A stretch of DNA of 33,591 nt from Eubacterium ramulus (lineage in GTDB: Bacteria > Bacillota > Clostridia > Lachnospirales > Lachnospiraceae): NCBI RefSeq assembly GCF_003122485.1, contig NZ_JRFU01000029.1:1-33591 (forward strand). The letters are read 5' to 3'. Made by a program: the position numbers and the translations under genes. Positions 15,294-21,970 of this stretch are shown here, one piece after another (the stretch's first letter is position 1; each line of letters begins with the position of its first letter). The notes under the pieces were generated by a model. The model was given only the letters and a program-made list of their open reading frames with translations. It was not told the DNA's origin and did no database searches.

Positions 15294-16602
15294 ATCATTA
15301 TTTTTTAAATATGTTATTCCATCTATTATAGCATTTGCATTATCAGGAATATATGCGATAGTGGATGGATATTTTGTAGGCAATACCATAGGAGATGCTG
15401 GACTTTCGGCTATTAATATTGCATATCCGATTGTGGCTTTGATTCAGGCTCTTGGAACAGGAATTGGTATGGGAGGAGCTGTTTATTACTCAATTAATGC
15501 AGCAGAAAAGAAAGGAAAACGGGCAGAAGAATTTATTGCTACAAGCTGGTGGCTTCTTGTAATAGTAAGTGTTATCAGTACCATAATTATTTACTCCTTT
15601 TCGTCTAAAATTTTAGGATTGCTTGGAGCAGATGGAATTATATTAACAAATGCGACAGATTATATCAAAATTATAGCACTTGGAGCAATATTGCAGATTC
15701 TTGGAACTGGAATGATGCCATTCATTAGAAATTATGGAAACTCTTTCTGGTCAATGTTTGCGATGGTTGGTGGATTCATAACCAATATTGTTCTGGATTT
15801 TATCTTTGTATGGATATATGAAATGGGCATGAAAGGTGCAGCCACAGCTACAATAGCCGGACAGGGTGTGACTGCAGCAATTGCAATCATATACGCATTA
15901 TATAATAAAAAGTTTTATGTGTATGTATCCTTAAAAAATGTAAAAGAAATGTGTGGCGCTATATTCAGAGTAGGTCTTGCACCATTTGGGCTAGCATTGA
16001 CTCCTAATATTTCATTGGTGTTTATAAACCGATTCTCCGCTTCTTATGGGGGAGAAAAAGCTATTGCAACTTATGCATGTGTATCCTATATTATCTGTAT
16101 CATATATCTCATATTGCAGGGCGTAGGTGATGGAAGTCAACCTTTAATGAGCCGTTTTTATGGTGAGAAGGATCAAGAAAGCCTGAGAGGAGTTCAGAGA
16201 ATGGCATACATTTTTGCAATAATTCTTGCTGTTTGTGGTGGAATTATCATGTATGTAAACAGAGCAAATATTGGAGGGGTTTTCGGAGCTTCTTATGAAG
16301 TAAGTATTGAGATTTCTAAAATTGTACCTATATTTTTAGTGTCATTACCATTTGTTGCGATTACCAGAATAGCGACAGCTGGATTTTATGCTACTGAAAA
16401 AAGTGGATTGTCATACATTCTTACATTCATTGAACCAGTATTGATGCTGATATTTATGCTTGTTTTACCACCTTTATTTGGTGGACAGATTATGATATGG
16501 TGGAGTACGGTATTGGCACGTGTTTTTTCAGCGATTCTGGCATTCATACTAATAAAATATTGCGAAAAGGGAGATTTGCAATATGGAATACAGAAAATTT
16601 AA
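15283..16602 (+). CDS. MATE-family efflux transporter (IME cargo)
   Basis: A 439-residue inner-membrane transporter with about 12 transmembrane helices. The family N-terminal pattern is present (YVIPSIIAFALSGIYAIVDG, then YFVGNTIGDAGLSAINIAYP). The second half repeats the topology with LILQGVGDGSQPLMSRFYGE. It should export organic cations or drugs driven by Na+ or H+. The ATG at 15283 is preferred over the in-frame 15229 because AAGGAAGGAG precedes it and the longer form would enter the marR C-terminus. Co-expression with the MarR regulator suggests induction by its own substrate. It is full length, unlike the truncated, only distantly related MATE gene at 6439. Confidence 0.92.
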   Translation: MNHKSLFFKYVIPSIIAFALSGIYAIVDGYFVGNTIGDAGLSAINIAYPIVALIQALGTGIGMGGAVYYSINAAEKKGKRAEEFIATSWWLLVIVSVISTIIIYSFSSKILGLLGADGIILTNATDYIKIIALGAILQILGTGMMPFIRNYGNSFWSMFAMVGGFITNIVLDFIFVWIYEMGMKGAATATIAGQGVTAAIAIIYALYNKKFYVYVSLKNVKEMCGAIFRVGLAPFGLALTPNISLVFINRFSASYGGEKAIATYACVSYIICIIYLILQGVGDGSQPLMSRFYGEKDQESLRGVQRMAYIFAIILAVCGGIIMYVNRANIGGVFGASYEVSIEISKIVPIFLVSLPFVAITRIATAGFYATEKSGLSYILTFIEPVLMLIFMLVLPPLFGGQIMIWWSTVLARVFSAILAFILIKYCEKGDLQYGIQKI

Positions 16603-16649
16603 CAATCAGATAGTAGCAAGAATAATCTAGGTTTATCTATTGTATTTTT

Positions 16650-16686
16650 AAGGACAGCCTCATAGCAATAGGGCTGTCCTTTTAAA
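16650..16686. terminator. Bidirectional terminator after MATE
   Basis: AAGGACAGCC (16650-16659) pairs perfectly with GGCTGTCCTT (16672-16681) and is followed by TTAAAA. It separates the MATE gene from the convergent DUF6061 gene. Confidence 0.8.
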
Positions 16687-16735
16687 ATTATGAAGCTAAT
16701 TTTTAATAAATTCTAGTAGATTTTGATTGGAATAA

Positions 16736-16972
16736 TCATAACTCTAATGAATCTTCAGCATCTACCCACATCTGTAAATTCCCATCAAGATATAACCTTG
16801 CATATTCTAATGGCTCATCGATTGCAAGCGATGTCAAAGCACAATCAGATCCAGGTGTGGTTCTTAAATTTTTTTCTGCTTCCCAACAATCAATACGGAG
16901 TATATAGCCCGTATTAGTATATACATCAATGCTGTTGCACTGTGGATTGTATTCTGCAAATATTGTTCTCAT
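16736..16972 (-). CDS. DUF6061-like small protein
   Basis: A 78-residue acidic protein (MRTIFAEYNPQCNSIDVYTN ... EPLEYARLYLDGNLQMWVD). I recognise the DUF6061 family by the short beta-rich N-terminus, a central ID(C) segment and the conserved LEYA.L.L.G ending. The function is unknown; such genes are frequent riders on gut Firmicutes mobile elements. Of two in-frame starts, the one at 16972 has AAGGAG about ten bases upstream and gives the usual N-terminus. It is the last gene before the right end of the IME. Confidence 0.7.
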   Translation of the reverse strand: MRTIFAEYNPQCNSIDVYTNTGYILRIDCWEAEKNLRTTPGSDCALTSLAIDEPLEYARLYLDGNLQMWVDAEDSLEL

Positions 16973-17088
16973 CGTATCCCATCTCCTTATCATTTAATCA
17001 ATCAGTAGTAGCAAAAATTAAGAAGCATTTCAATCAGTTCACCATGTCACTTTTATTTTGTGTTATACTGTCTTATAGATTTTTCTTG

Positions 17089-17162
17089 CCCTTGTATTTG
17101 CCCTTATCAGAGTGCATAAACACTGATGGGACGATATAACACAAGGGAAATAATAAGGGAAA
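17089..17162. other. Candidate IME right attachment site
   Basis: CCCTTGTATTTGCCCTTAT (17089-17107) matches 17 of 19 bases of the left copy. AAGGGAAATAATAAGGGAAA (17143-17162) matches the left copy apart from one three-base insertion. The region can also fold, CCCTTGT with ACAAGGG. The exact crossover point is unknown. Confidence 0.55.
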
Positions 17163-17285
17163 GCTCACCTGCGACAAATCCAGTGTTTTCAAGGGGTTGC
17201 GAAGAATTTAATAATAAAATATAACAGTTATTAAATTTCTTAAAACAGGTGAAATCTCAATCGGAATTTATAAAGGAGAATATTG

Positions 17286-17888
17286 ATGAAACTATTTTTA
17301 TGTTCGCACTTTTCAAGTGTGGGAAGTCTGATAAAGGAAGAAATTGAAAATAAGAAAGTCACATTTATTCCAACAGCTTCACTGCGTGAAGGCTACACCG
17401 GTTATGTCGGCTCGGCTCGAAAATTATTCAAAAAGTTGGGAGCAATCGTAACTGAAATTGATATTTCAACGGAGGCTTATTCAACGATACAGTCTGTTTT
17501 TGAAGAAGCAGATGTGATATATTTTACCGGCGGAAATTCTTTCTTTCTTATGGACCAGCTCCGTAAAACGGGAACTGATGGGCTACTGAAAAAGGAATTG
17601 GCAAATGGAAAATTGATGATCGGCGAGTCGGCAGGCGCAATTATATGCGCTCCAAGCATCCAATATATCGAGCAAATGGATGAAAAGCCAGAGGACTACT
17701 CACAAGAAGATGATGCAGGGCTTGATTTGATTGATTTCTATGTTCTTCCGCATTATCTTACAGCACCATTTAAGAAAGTTACCGAGAAAATAATGACTGA
17801 GTTTTCGGATTTGAATCTATGCCCAATTAACAACCGTCAGGGAATTGTAATTGATGGTGAAGGTTCAAAGGTTATTTGCAAAGACTAA
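17286..17888 (+). CDS. Peptidase E (S51 family)
   Basis: A 200-residue cytosolic Asp-X dipeptidase-like serine hydrolase of family S51. The nucleophile elbow is GESAGA with Ser115, and LPHYL carries the likely catalytic His at about 156. The YFTGGNSFFL segment at about 79-88 is the family's conserved glycine loop. The ATG at 17286 follows AAAGGAG. It lies just outside the IME's right end, within the island, and has no partner gene. Its role is probably degradation of aspartyl dipeptides. Confidence 0.85.
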   Translation: MKLFLCSHFSSVGSLIKEEIENKKVTFIPTASLREGYTGYVGSARKLFKKLGAIVTEIDISTEAYSTIQSVFEEADVIYFTGGNSFFLMDQLRKTGTDGLLKKELANGKLMIGESAGAIICAPSIQYIEQMDEKPEDYSQEDDAGLDLIDFYVLPHYLTAPFKKVTEKIMTEFSDLNLCPINNRQGIVIDGEGSKVICKD

Positions 17889-17958
17889 TTTGAAAATTCA
17901 AGTTTGCAGAACTAATAGAGAAGTAACATATAAAACAATAAATATGGTCAAAAAAACA

Positions 17959-17987
17959 TCGACATCCGACATACAGCACGTTATAAT
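17959..17987 (+). promoter_or_regulatory. Candidate promoter upstream of a non-coding stretch
   Basis: TCGACA (17959-17964) and TATAAT (17982-17987) are 17 bp apart. No convincing gene follows, which points to a small RNA. Confidence 0.5.
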
Positions 17988-17993
17988 ATAGTT

Positions 17994-18139
17994 AATCTAA
18001 TAAGAAAACCAAGTGATCATTGTTACGAAGCTGAATCGTAATGGTGGCCAACTGAGTGAACTCGATGGAACGGAATGGTTATATCCTCCGGGTGCTCCGA
18101 GCACCGGACGAGCACCGGACGAGCACCGAAAGGTGCTTT
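17994..18139 (+). ncRNA. Candidate small RNA of about 145 nt
   Basis: The stretch lies between a good promoter (17959-17987) and a GAAA-tetraloop stem, AGCACC-GAAA-GGTGCT followed by TT, at 18122-18139. It contains several GAGCACC/GGTGCTC pairings. A 45-codon frame from 18066 runs through it but has no ribosome site. The function is unknown. Confidence 0.35.
18098..18130. repeat. Three tandem 11-bp repeats
   Basis: CGAGCACCGGA occurs twice and CGAGCACCGAA once, head to tail. GGTGCTC lies immediately before, so each repeat can pair with it alternately. Confidence 0.8.
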
Positions 18140-18259
18140 ACAGAGATGAAAACAGGTTTTCTTATTTTGACAAGGAGTAACAGAATAGTTAGGAAAATCT
18201 AGGATTTCCTTGACTTAACTTTACTAAGAATTATATATGTTTTCAGTGGTATCTCGAGC

Positions 18260-18300
18260 TCCTAAGAGCTAATTGGGGGTTCGATTCCCCCTGAGAACAG
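18260..18300 (+). pseudogene. 3' half of disrupted tRNA-Arg(CCU), island attR
   Basis: From CTCCTAA (18260-18266) it reads as a tRNA 3' half: anticodon 3' stem GAGCT, short variable loop AATT, T-arm GGGGG-TTCGATT-CCCCC, acceptor TGAGAAC and discriminator A. The acceptor pairs with GTTCTCG at 4021. The local 5' flank has GTTTTCA at 18239, which can also pair, but no D-arm. Joined to 4021-4059, it gives a full cloverleaf with one G-A mismatch in the anticodon stem. Confidence 0.78.
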
Positions 18301-18308
18301 TTGTTTGA

Positions 18309-18346
18309 AGTAGTAATGATTAAGAAAATTCATTACTGCTTTTTTC
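18309..18346 (+). terminator. Terminator of the original tRNA-Arg
   Basis: AGTAGTAATGA pairs with TCATTACTGCT (10 of 11) and is followed by six T, ten bases after the tRNA 3' end. Confidence 0.75.
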
Positions 18347-18354
18347 ATTTTGGA

Positions 18355-18449
18355 GTGGAAAAATCCACCGAAAATTATTAAAAAAATGATTATTTCATCC
18401 ACCCAAAATTAAAAATTTCCACACAAATGAGAGGTAATGATTTCCACCC
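18355..18449. repeat. TTTCCACC repeat cluster before the ParB-ParA chimera
   Basis: The motif (T)TTCCAC(C) occurs at about 18364, 18398, 18416 and 18441, and inverted (GTGGAAA) at 18355. It takes the place that the TTAGCTG cluster has in front of the other mobile parB. It may be the cognate centromere or operator of this degraded partition module. Confidence 0.5.
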
Positions 18450-18541
18450 GGTATTTTCAAGTATTGTGTAATATAGGAAAAGGGTTGTCAAAATCCGTAA
18501 AACTGGTTTTCTTGTCTGAAAAATCAGACCTGAGAGATATA

Positions 18542-18587
18542 AAACGCTCAGATTAGATTTACAAAAAATCTAGTCTGGACGTTTTTT
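18542..18587 (+). terminator. Leader hairpin plus T-run before the ParB-ParA chimera
   Basis: The TAGATTT and AAATCTA arms pair and are extended by TCAGA with TCTGGA and AACG with CGTT, then a run of T. The start codon at 18611 follows 24 bp later. It has the same layout as the leader hairpin at 4707-4756. Confidence 0.6.
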
Positions 18588-18610
18588 GTCCAGTGAAAAG
18601 GAGGTCAAAA

Positions 18611-19255
18611 ATGAATATAGGAAGTGAGAAACAGAGAGACCATGATGAAAAAGTTGTGGAGATAGAAATTGAGAAACTTCACGATTTTAAAAATCATCCA
18701 TTTAAAGTTCAGGCTGACAGTCAGATGAAGGAGCTGCAGGACAGCATCAGTAAATATGGAATTGACTGCATGCCATCGCTTGGAATGATGACAATAAATG
18801 CACTTGCATGTGTTGATTCAGGTTTAATACCGGTGCAGGCTGCATATTTACTGGTAAAAGGATTACAGCAGCTTATTAAGACAATAGGCAGGGTGAAGAA
18901 ACAGCTTAATCCAAAGCTTAAGATAGAAGGAATTCTACTAACTATGGTGGATAACAGAACCAATTATGCAAGAGATATATCGCTGATGGTTTATGATACA
19001 TACTCTTCAAGCATAAAGGTATTCGGAACAGAGATTCCAATGTCGGTGCGTGCATCTGAAGTCAGTGTTGAGAGGGAAAAGCCTAAGTGGGATGATACTA
19101 TCACAAACCGAATGCTGCACTGGTCATATACGCCGGAGCAGAAAGAAGAGGTGAAGAAAGCACTTGCTGCCGGAGTTCCGAAAGCAACGATTCTTACTTA
19201 TTTCTATCCGGAGGTTACTGTGGAGAAAATGAGATCGTACCGCAAGAAGCAGTAA
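18611..19255 (+). pseudogene. ParB-ParA deletion chimera
   Basis: An open frame of 214 residues. It begins as a ParB-like protein (EIEIEKLHDFKNHPFKVQAD to QDSISKYGI, about residues 1-51). It switches directly to the second half of a ParA-like ATPase (DCMPSLGMMTINALACVDSG through EIPMSVRASEVSVE, about 52-152) and ends in an unrelated basic helical tail (PKWDDTITNRMLHWSYTPEQ to MRSYRKKQ). The ParA part lacks the Walker A motif, so ATPase activity is impossible. The start at 18611 has AAGGAGG. Two in-frame fusions have kept the frame open. It could be a fossil, or a DNA-binding decoy competing with an intact ParB. The matching intact pair is at 4788-6430. Confidence 0.82.
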
Positions 19256-19372
19256 ATGTTATCGCATAGGCACAGGAGGTGTGGTATACTGTGCTTATAC
19301 GAAACGAACGTGTTTTGTTATTCGGTATTAAGAATACAGTAATTCATATTAACCAGATTAGGAGGATGTTTA

Positions 19373-19996
19373 ATGAGTAAAATGAAAAGCTGGAATGATG
19401 AACCAGCAATACAGCAAAAAGAATATTCACAGGAAAAATATAATAAAAAGAAAAAGAGATCTCTTCGGGTTGCTAAACTGTCTTGTTATTCAGGAGAGCT
19501 GGCAGCAGTTTTCGGTTGGAACAGTATGTTGTCTCTTATTCTGTTTTTAGTATTAATGTTAGGCACATCAGCACTTCCATATATTCTGGATGTTAATATC
19601 GATTTCGGACCTGAAACATTTTGGTGCAGAGGCGGTATCTTTGTTAATATATGTTTAGTATTACTTATTCTGTTTTCAATTGCAGCATTTACGTATGCTA
19701 TTAGCTATAAAGTAGCGGAAGTCATGTGTATACTTCTGGATGGTGGATTGGATGGAGCTATAGAGGTAAATGATGCTGCCATGAGAGCTAACTTTAAAGG
19801 ACAGGTAGCAAAGGCAGCTGGGGTGGCTTATGTCGATACAGAAGCACTTGCAGGACCGATGAATATTCTGACCAGATACTGTACTCAAAATAATACAACA
19901 ATGCTAACGTCGCGTTTCTTTACAGTTTTGCACAGAATATTAGTTGTTGCGCAGATTCTCCTTGCATGTATTAGTATATTTGAATTGTTTCATTAA
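19373..19996 (+). CDS. Hypothetical membrane protein
   Basis: A 207-residue protein not recognised. A polar N-terminus with a KKKKRSLR patch (residues 25-33) is followed by transmembrane helices at about 50-70, 88-115 and 188-206. Between them lies a soluble segment (EVNDAAMRANFKGQVAKAAG) of about 60 residues. AGGAGG lies eight bases before the ATG. An extended -10 (TGGTATACT) about 90 bp upstream may drive it. It sits between the ParB-ParA chimera and a PrgI-like fragment, so it was probably part of the conjugative element. Confidence 0.6.
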   Translation: MSKMKSWNDEPAIQQKEYSQEKYNKKKKRSLRVAKLSCYSGELAAVFGWNSMLSLILFLVLMLGTSALPYILDVNIDFGPETFWCRGGIFVNICLVLLILFSIAAFTYAISYKVAEVMCILLDGGLDGAIEVNDAAMRANFKGQVAKAAGVAYVDTEALAGPMNILTRYCTQNNTTMLTSRFFTVLHRILVVAQILLACISIFELFH

Positions 19997-20026
19997 GTAT
20001 TAGTAGAAAATAGGTTGCGTTGTGTA

Positions 20027-20254
20027 ATGATTATATTATCTACTTTGATAAATATTCCGTTGTACCATAGTGATAAGGATACGATTGGATTTGTAGGGTT
20101 GATTCTTATGGCGATTCAATGTTTTCTTATGGTTGTATCTATTTATCTGACAGGGAAAGCTCTGAAAAAACATTTTAATGATGATGAAACTGTAGGTAAT
20201 TCATATTTGTCTGACTCACAACAATTTGATACCAAACCAATACAAGCACTTTAG
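20027..20254 (+). CDS. Possible small membrane protein or fragment
   Basis: 75 codons from the first ATG (MIILSTLINIPLYHSD), with one strong hydrophobic helix (FVGLILMAIQCFLMVVSIYL) and a polar tail. No ribosome site precedes any start. It lies 30 bp after the previous membrane protein. It may be a fragment of a two-gene membrane unit, and may not be expressed. Confidence 0.35.
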   Translation: MIILSTLINIPLYHSDKDTIGFVGLILMAIQCFLMVVSIYLTGKALKKHFNDDETVGNSYLSDSQQFDTKPIQAL

Positions 20255-20279
20255 CCAATAAGGTTAAGGTGCTTTTTTT
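20245..20279 (+). terminator. Terminator
   Basis: AGCACTTTAGCC pairs with GGTTAAGGTGCT, with two weak positions, followed by a run of seven T. Confidence 0.75.
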
Positions 20280-20303
20280 GCACCTTGAAAGGGAGGAAAG
20301 ACA

Positions 20304-20420
20304 ATGGTAATCGAAGTAAACAAGGATATAGACCGCTATCAGGAATCAGTTGCGATGGGACTGGCAGCCGTGTTTGTGCTGGCGGTAGCGGGTGTGGCTG
20401 CTTATAAAGCAATGCACTAA
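20304..20420 (+). CDS. Short PrgI-like N-terminal fragment
   Basis: A 38-residue frame, MVIEVNKDIDRYQESVAMGL followed by a hydrophobic tail. The first 20 residues match the start I know from PrgI-family conjugation proteins (VNKDI..Y.E....GL), which are normally about 120-130 residues with two helices. Here the rest is replaced by one hydrophobic stretch and a stop. It has a GGGAGG ribosome site. In conjugative elements prgI lies directly before virB4. A VirB4 fragment does follow at 21178, with a toxin-antitoxin pair in between, which supports the assignment. Confidence 0.5.
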   Translation: MVIEVNKDIDRYQESVAMGLAAVFVLAVAGVAAYKAMH

Positions 20421-20421
20421 A

Positions 20422-20449
20422 AAGGAACCTGCATAAAAACAGATTCCTT
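20422..20449 (-). terminator. Terminator of the toxin-antitoxin operon
   Basis: AAGGAACCTG and CAGATTCCTT pair at 9 of 10 positions. On the minus strand a short T-run follows (TTTTTAG). It overlaps the toxin stop codon. Confidence 0.55.
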
Positions 20450-20780
20450 AAATGAGGGAAAATCCCTGTCGAAGAATGGAAGTCCAGTTACTTTTCTGAT
20501 AGAGAAATCGGACTATGATTACAGTTTGCTTTTCTTCATCAATCGTATAAAAGGCAAGGTAATTATTGATTATTACAAAACGAATGCCCCAGCTTGCCAG
20601 TACCGGATCATCTACCAGACGAAACTTCTGTGGCAGGTCGGCTAGTGAGCCTATCTGCTCAGTCGCAGCATCTAACAGATTATCTGCGGCATCAGGATTT
20701 TTGAGGGTAAATTCGATATAATCCGCAGCACGCATAATATCGTGTTCTGCGGTGGAAGTGATATGAACCTGATAGCTCAT
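20448..20780 (-). CDS. RelE/ParE-family toxin
   Basis: A 110-residue toxin of the RelE/ParE superfamily. The N-terminal hairpin (YQVHITSTAEHDIMRAADYI) and the C-terminal strands (IRFVIINNYLAFYTIDEEKQ, then VIIVRFLYQKSNW) fit the fold. The YQKSNW ending and the ADYI...L.NP.AA pattern look more ParE-like, but the target (gyrase or ribosome) cannot be told. Its start overlaps the antitoxin stop by 4 bp (ATGA), so it is translationally coupled. The pair has apparently been inserted between the prgI and virB4 fragments of a decayed conjugative element and may be what keeps this DNA from being lost. Confidence 0.88.
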   Translation of the reverse strand: MSYQVHITSTAEHDIMRAADYIEFTLKNPDAADNLLDAATEQIGSLADLPQKFRLVDDPVLASWGIRFVIINNYLAFYTIDEEKQTVIIVRFLYQKSNWTSILRQGFSLI

Positions 20781-21040
20781 CGACTGCGGCGGCTCCTGAT
20801 ATCTGCCATAGCTTCGGAAAATGGTCTGGTGTTGCCTGTGGCAATATCGTCCATTCCTTCCTTGATCTGGCTGTAAAGTTCAAAGCGGCTGGTCAGTTCT
20901 TCGTAGGCTTCAATGCTCATAACGGCAAGGTCGCCTTTTCCATTCTTCGTGATGAAAACTGGTTCAGGATAATTATGACAAAATGTAGAAATTTCATTGT
21001 AATTATTCCTTAAATCAGCACTTGATTTGATTGCTGGCAT
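20777..21040 (-). CDS. Phd/YefM-family antitoxin
   Basis: An 87-residue antitoxin. The N-terminal Phd/YefM DNA-binding domain reads MPAIKSSADLRNNYNEISTF, then EPVFITKNGKGDLAVMSIEAYE. The C-terminal tail (about 55-87) would wrap the toxin. An AGGAGGTG ribosome site precedes the ATG. An 11-bp inverted repeat 20 bp upstream is the likely operator, with toxin-antitoxin complexes repressing the operon. It is the first gene of the two-gene unit. Confidence 0.9.
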   Translation of the reverse strand: MPAIKSSADLRNNYNEISTFCHNYPEPVFITKNGKGDLAVMSIEAYEELTSRFELYSQIKEGMDDIATGNTRPFSEAMADIRSRRSR

Positions 21041-21059
21041 AAAAACACCTCCTTATTTG

Positions 21060-21088
21060 ATAACAAAATTATACACAAATTTTGTTAT
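21060..21088 (-). promoter_or_regulatory. Toxin-antitoxin operator
   Basis: ATAACAAAATT (21060-21070) and AATTTTGTTAT (21078-21088) form a perfect inverted repeat with a 7-bp spacer, just upstream of the antitoxin. On the minus strand the spacer and right arm include TATAAT, so the operator covers the -10. Confidence 0.8.
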
Positions 21089-21177
21089 GGAGTCAATGGA
21101 TATACCATTAGTGTTAGCAGGATAAACACAACTATTCATATGTATCTGACCGCAAGGTCGGGAACACAGCCCACAGG

Positions 21178-21885
21178 GTGAAGTTCCCGGCGGGCTTTCA
21201 TTATAAGAAAGCGAGTGAGCCTTTGTATAAGACACCTAAATCCATTCAGGAAACCATAGAGATTATGGCGGTGGCTGAAAACGGCATTTTTGAAGTAAGC
21301 AAAAATAAGTATTCCAAATGCTACCGCTTTCAGGACATTAATTACACGACAGCAACCGAGGATGAGCAGATTGATATTTTCGAGAGATACTGTAAGTTCT
21401 TAAATTCGCTGGACTGTAATTATAAGATTACGATCAACAATAAGAACAAAAACATGGATGAACTCCGTGACAAGGTTCTAATTGCTGAGAAAAATGATGG
21501 CTTCAATAATTACAGAAGAATCTACAATGACATTATTGAAGAGAAGATTATTGAGGGCAGACAGGGGATTGAGCAGGAGAGATACCTGACAATCACGATT
21601 GAGAGAAAGAACTTCGAGGAGGCAAAGGCACAGTTTGCAACTCTTGAGGCTACGATACACAATCCGGATATCGGCTGGGAGACAGCAGACGAGTATCTTT
21701 CCGGAAATGTGAGAGACAAGCTGAAACTGAGTGGCGGTGATATAAAGGCGGTACAGGGCGATTCCGGTCATGCGCAGGCAGACATGGTAACAGAGGTATA
21801 TGGACATATTCTGGACGAGAACCGCAAAAAGAATGCCCAGCTTATAAAACTTATAAACCGTCAGCTCTTTTTTCCTTTTTTATAA
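21178..21885 (+). pseudogene. VirB4-integrase deletion chimera
   Basis: A 235-codon open frame. After a few junction residues it follows the N-terminal part of a VirB4/TraE-type conjugation ATPase (KTPKSIQETIEIMAVAENGI ... AKAQFATLEATIH, about residues 18-162). It then becomes the C-terminus of a tyrosine integrase (LKLSGGDIKAVQGDSGHAQA ... TEVYGHILDENRKKNAQL). The VEVYGHIL-type motif carries the catalytic Tyr, but the Arg and His residues are absent. The VirB4 ATPase motifs are lost too. A deletion removed everything between virB4 and int of a conjugative element and fused the two in frame. The start is unclear: GTG at 21178 without a good ribosome site. Confidence 0.82.
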
Positions 21886-21970
21886 TAGTATCATTATGGT
21901 ATAATAGAGACATTAAAATCGAAGTTTGTAAGGAACAGAAACTTTGAAGTTTACAGCGAGGTAAAAGTTT

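Larger units (their letters stand above)
8937..17162. mobile_element. Integrative mobilizable element (IME), about 8.2 kb
   Basis: It is bounded by the near-repeated att-like sequences at both ends. It contains, from left to right: tyrosine integrase (-), Xre regulator (-), excisionase (+), DUF3847 protein, oriT, MobA/MobL relaxase, two overlapping mobilization-associated frames, MarR regulator with MATE pump, and DUF6061 protein. No type IV secretion genes are present, so transfer would depend on a helper. It looks intact, in contrast with the decayed DNA around it, which suggests a recent arrival. Confidence 0.75.

Noticed and set aside
18066-18203. 45-codon frame through the GAGCACC tandem repeats
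   Set aside because: No ribosome site and no resemblance to any family; the promoter-hairpin arrangement fits a non-coding RNA or spacer better.
18239-18300. A complete tRNA at the right end of the island
   Set aside because: GTTTTCA can pair with the 3' acceptor, but there is no D-arm and the anticodon 5' stem is wrong, so it cannot fold as a normal tRNA.
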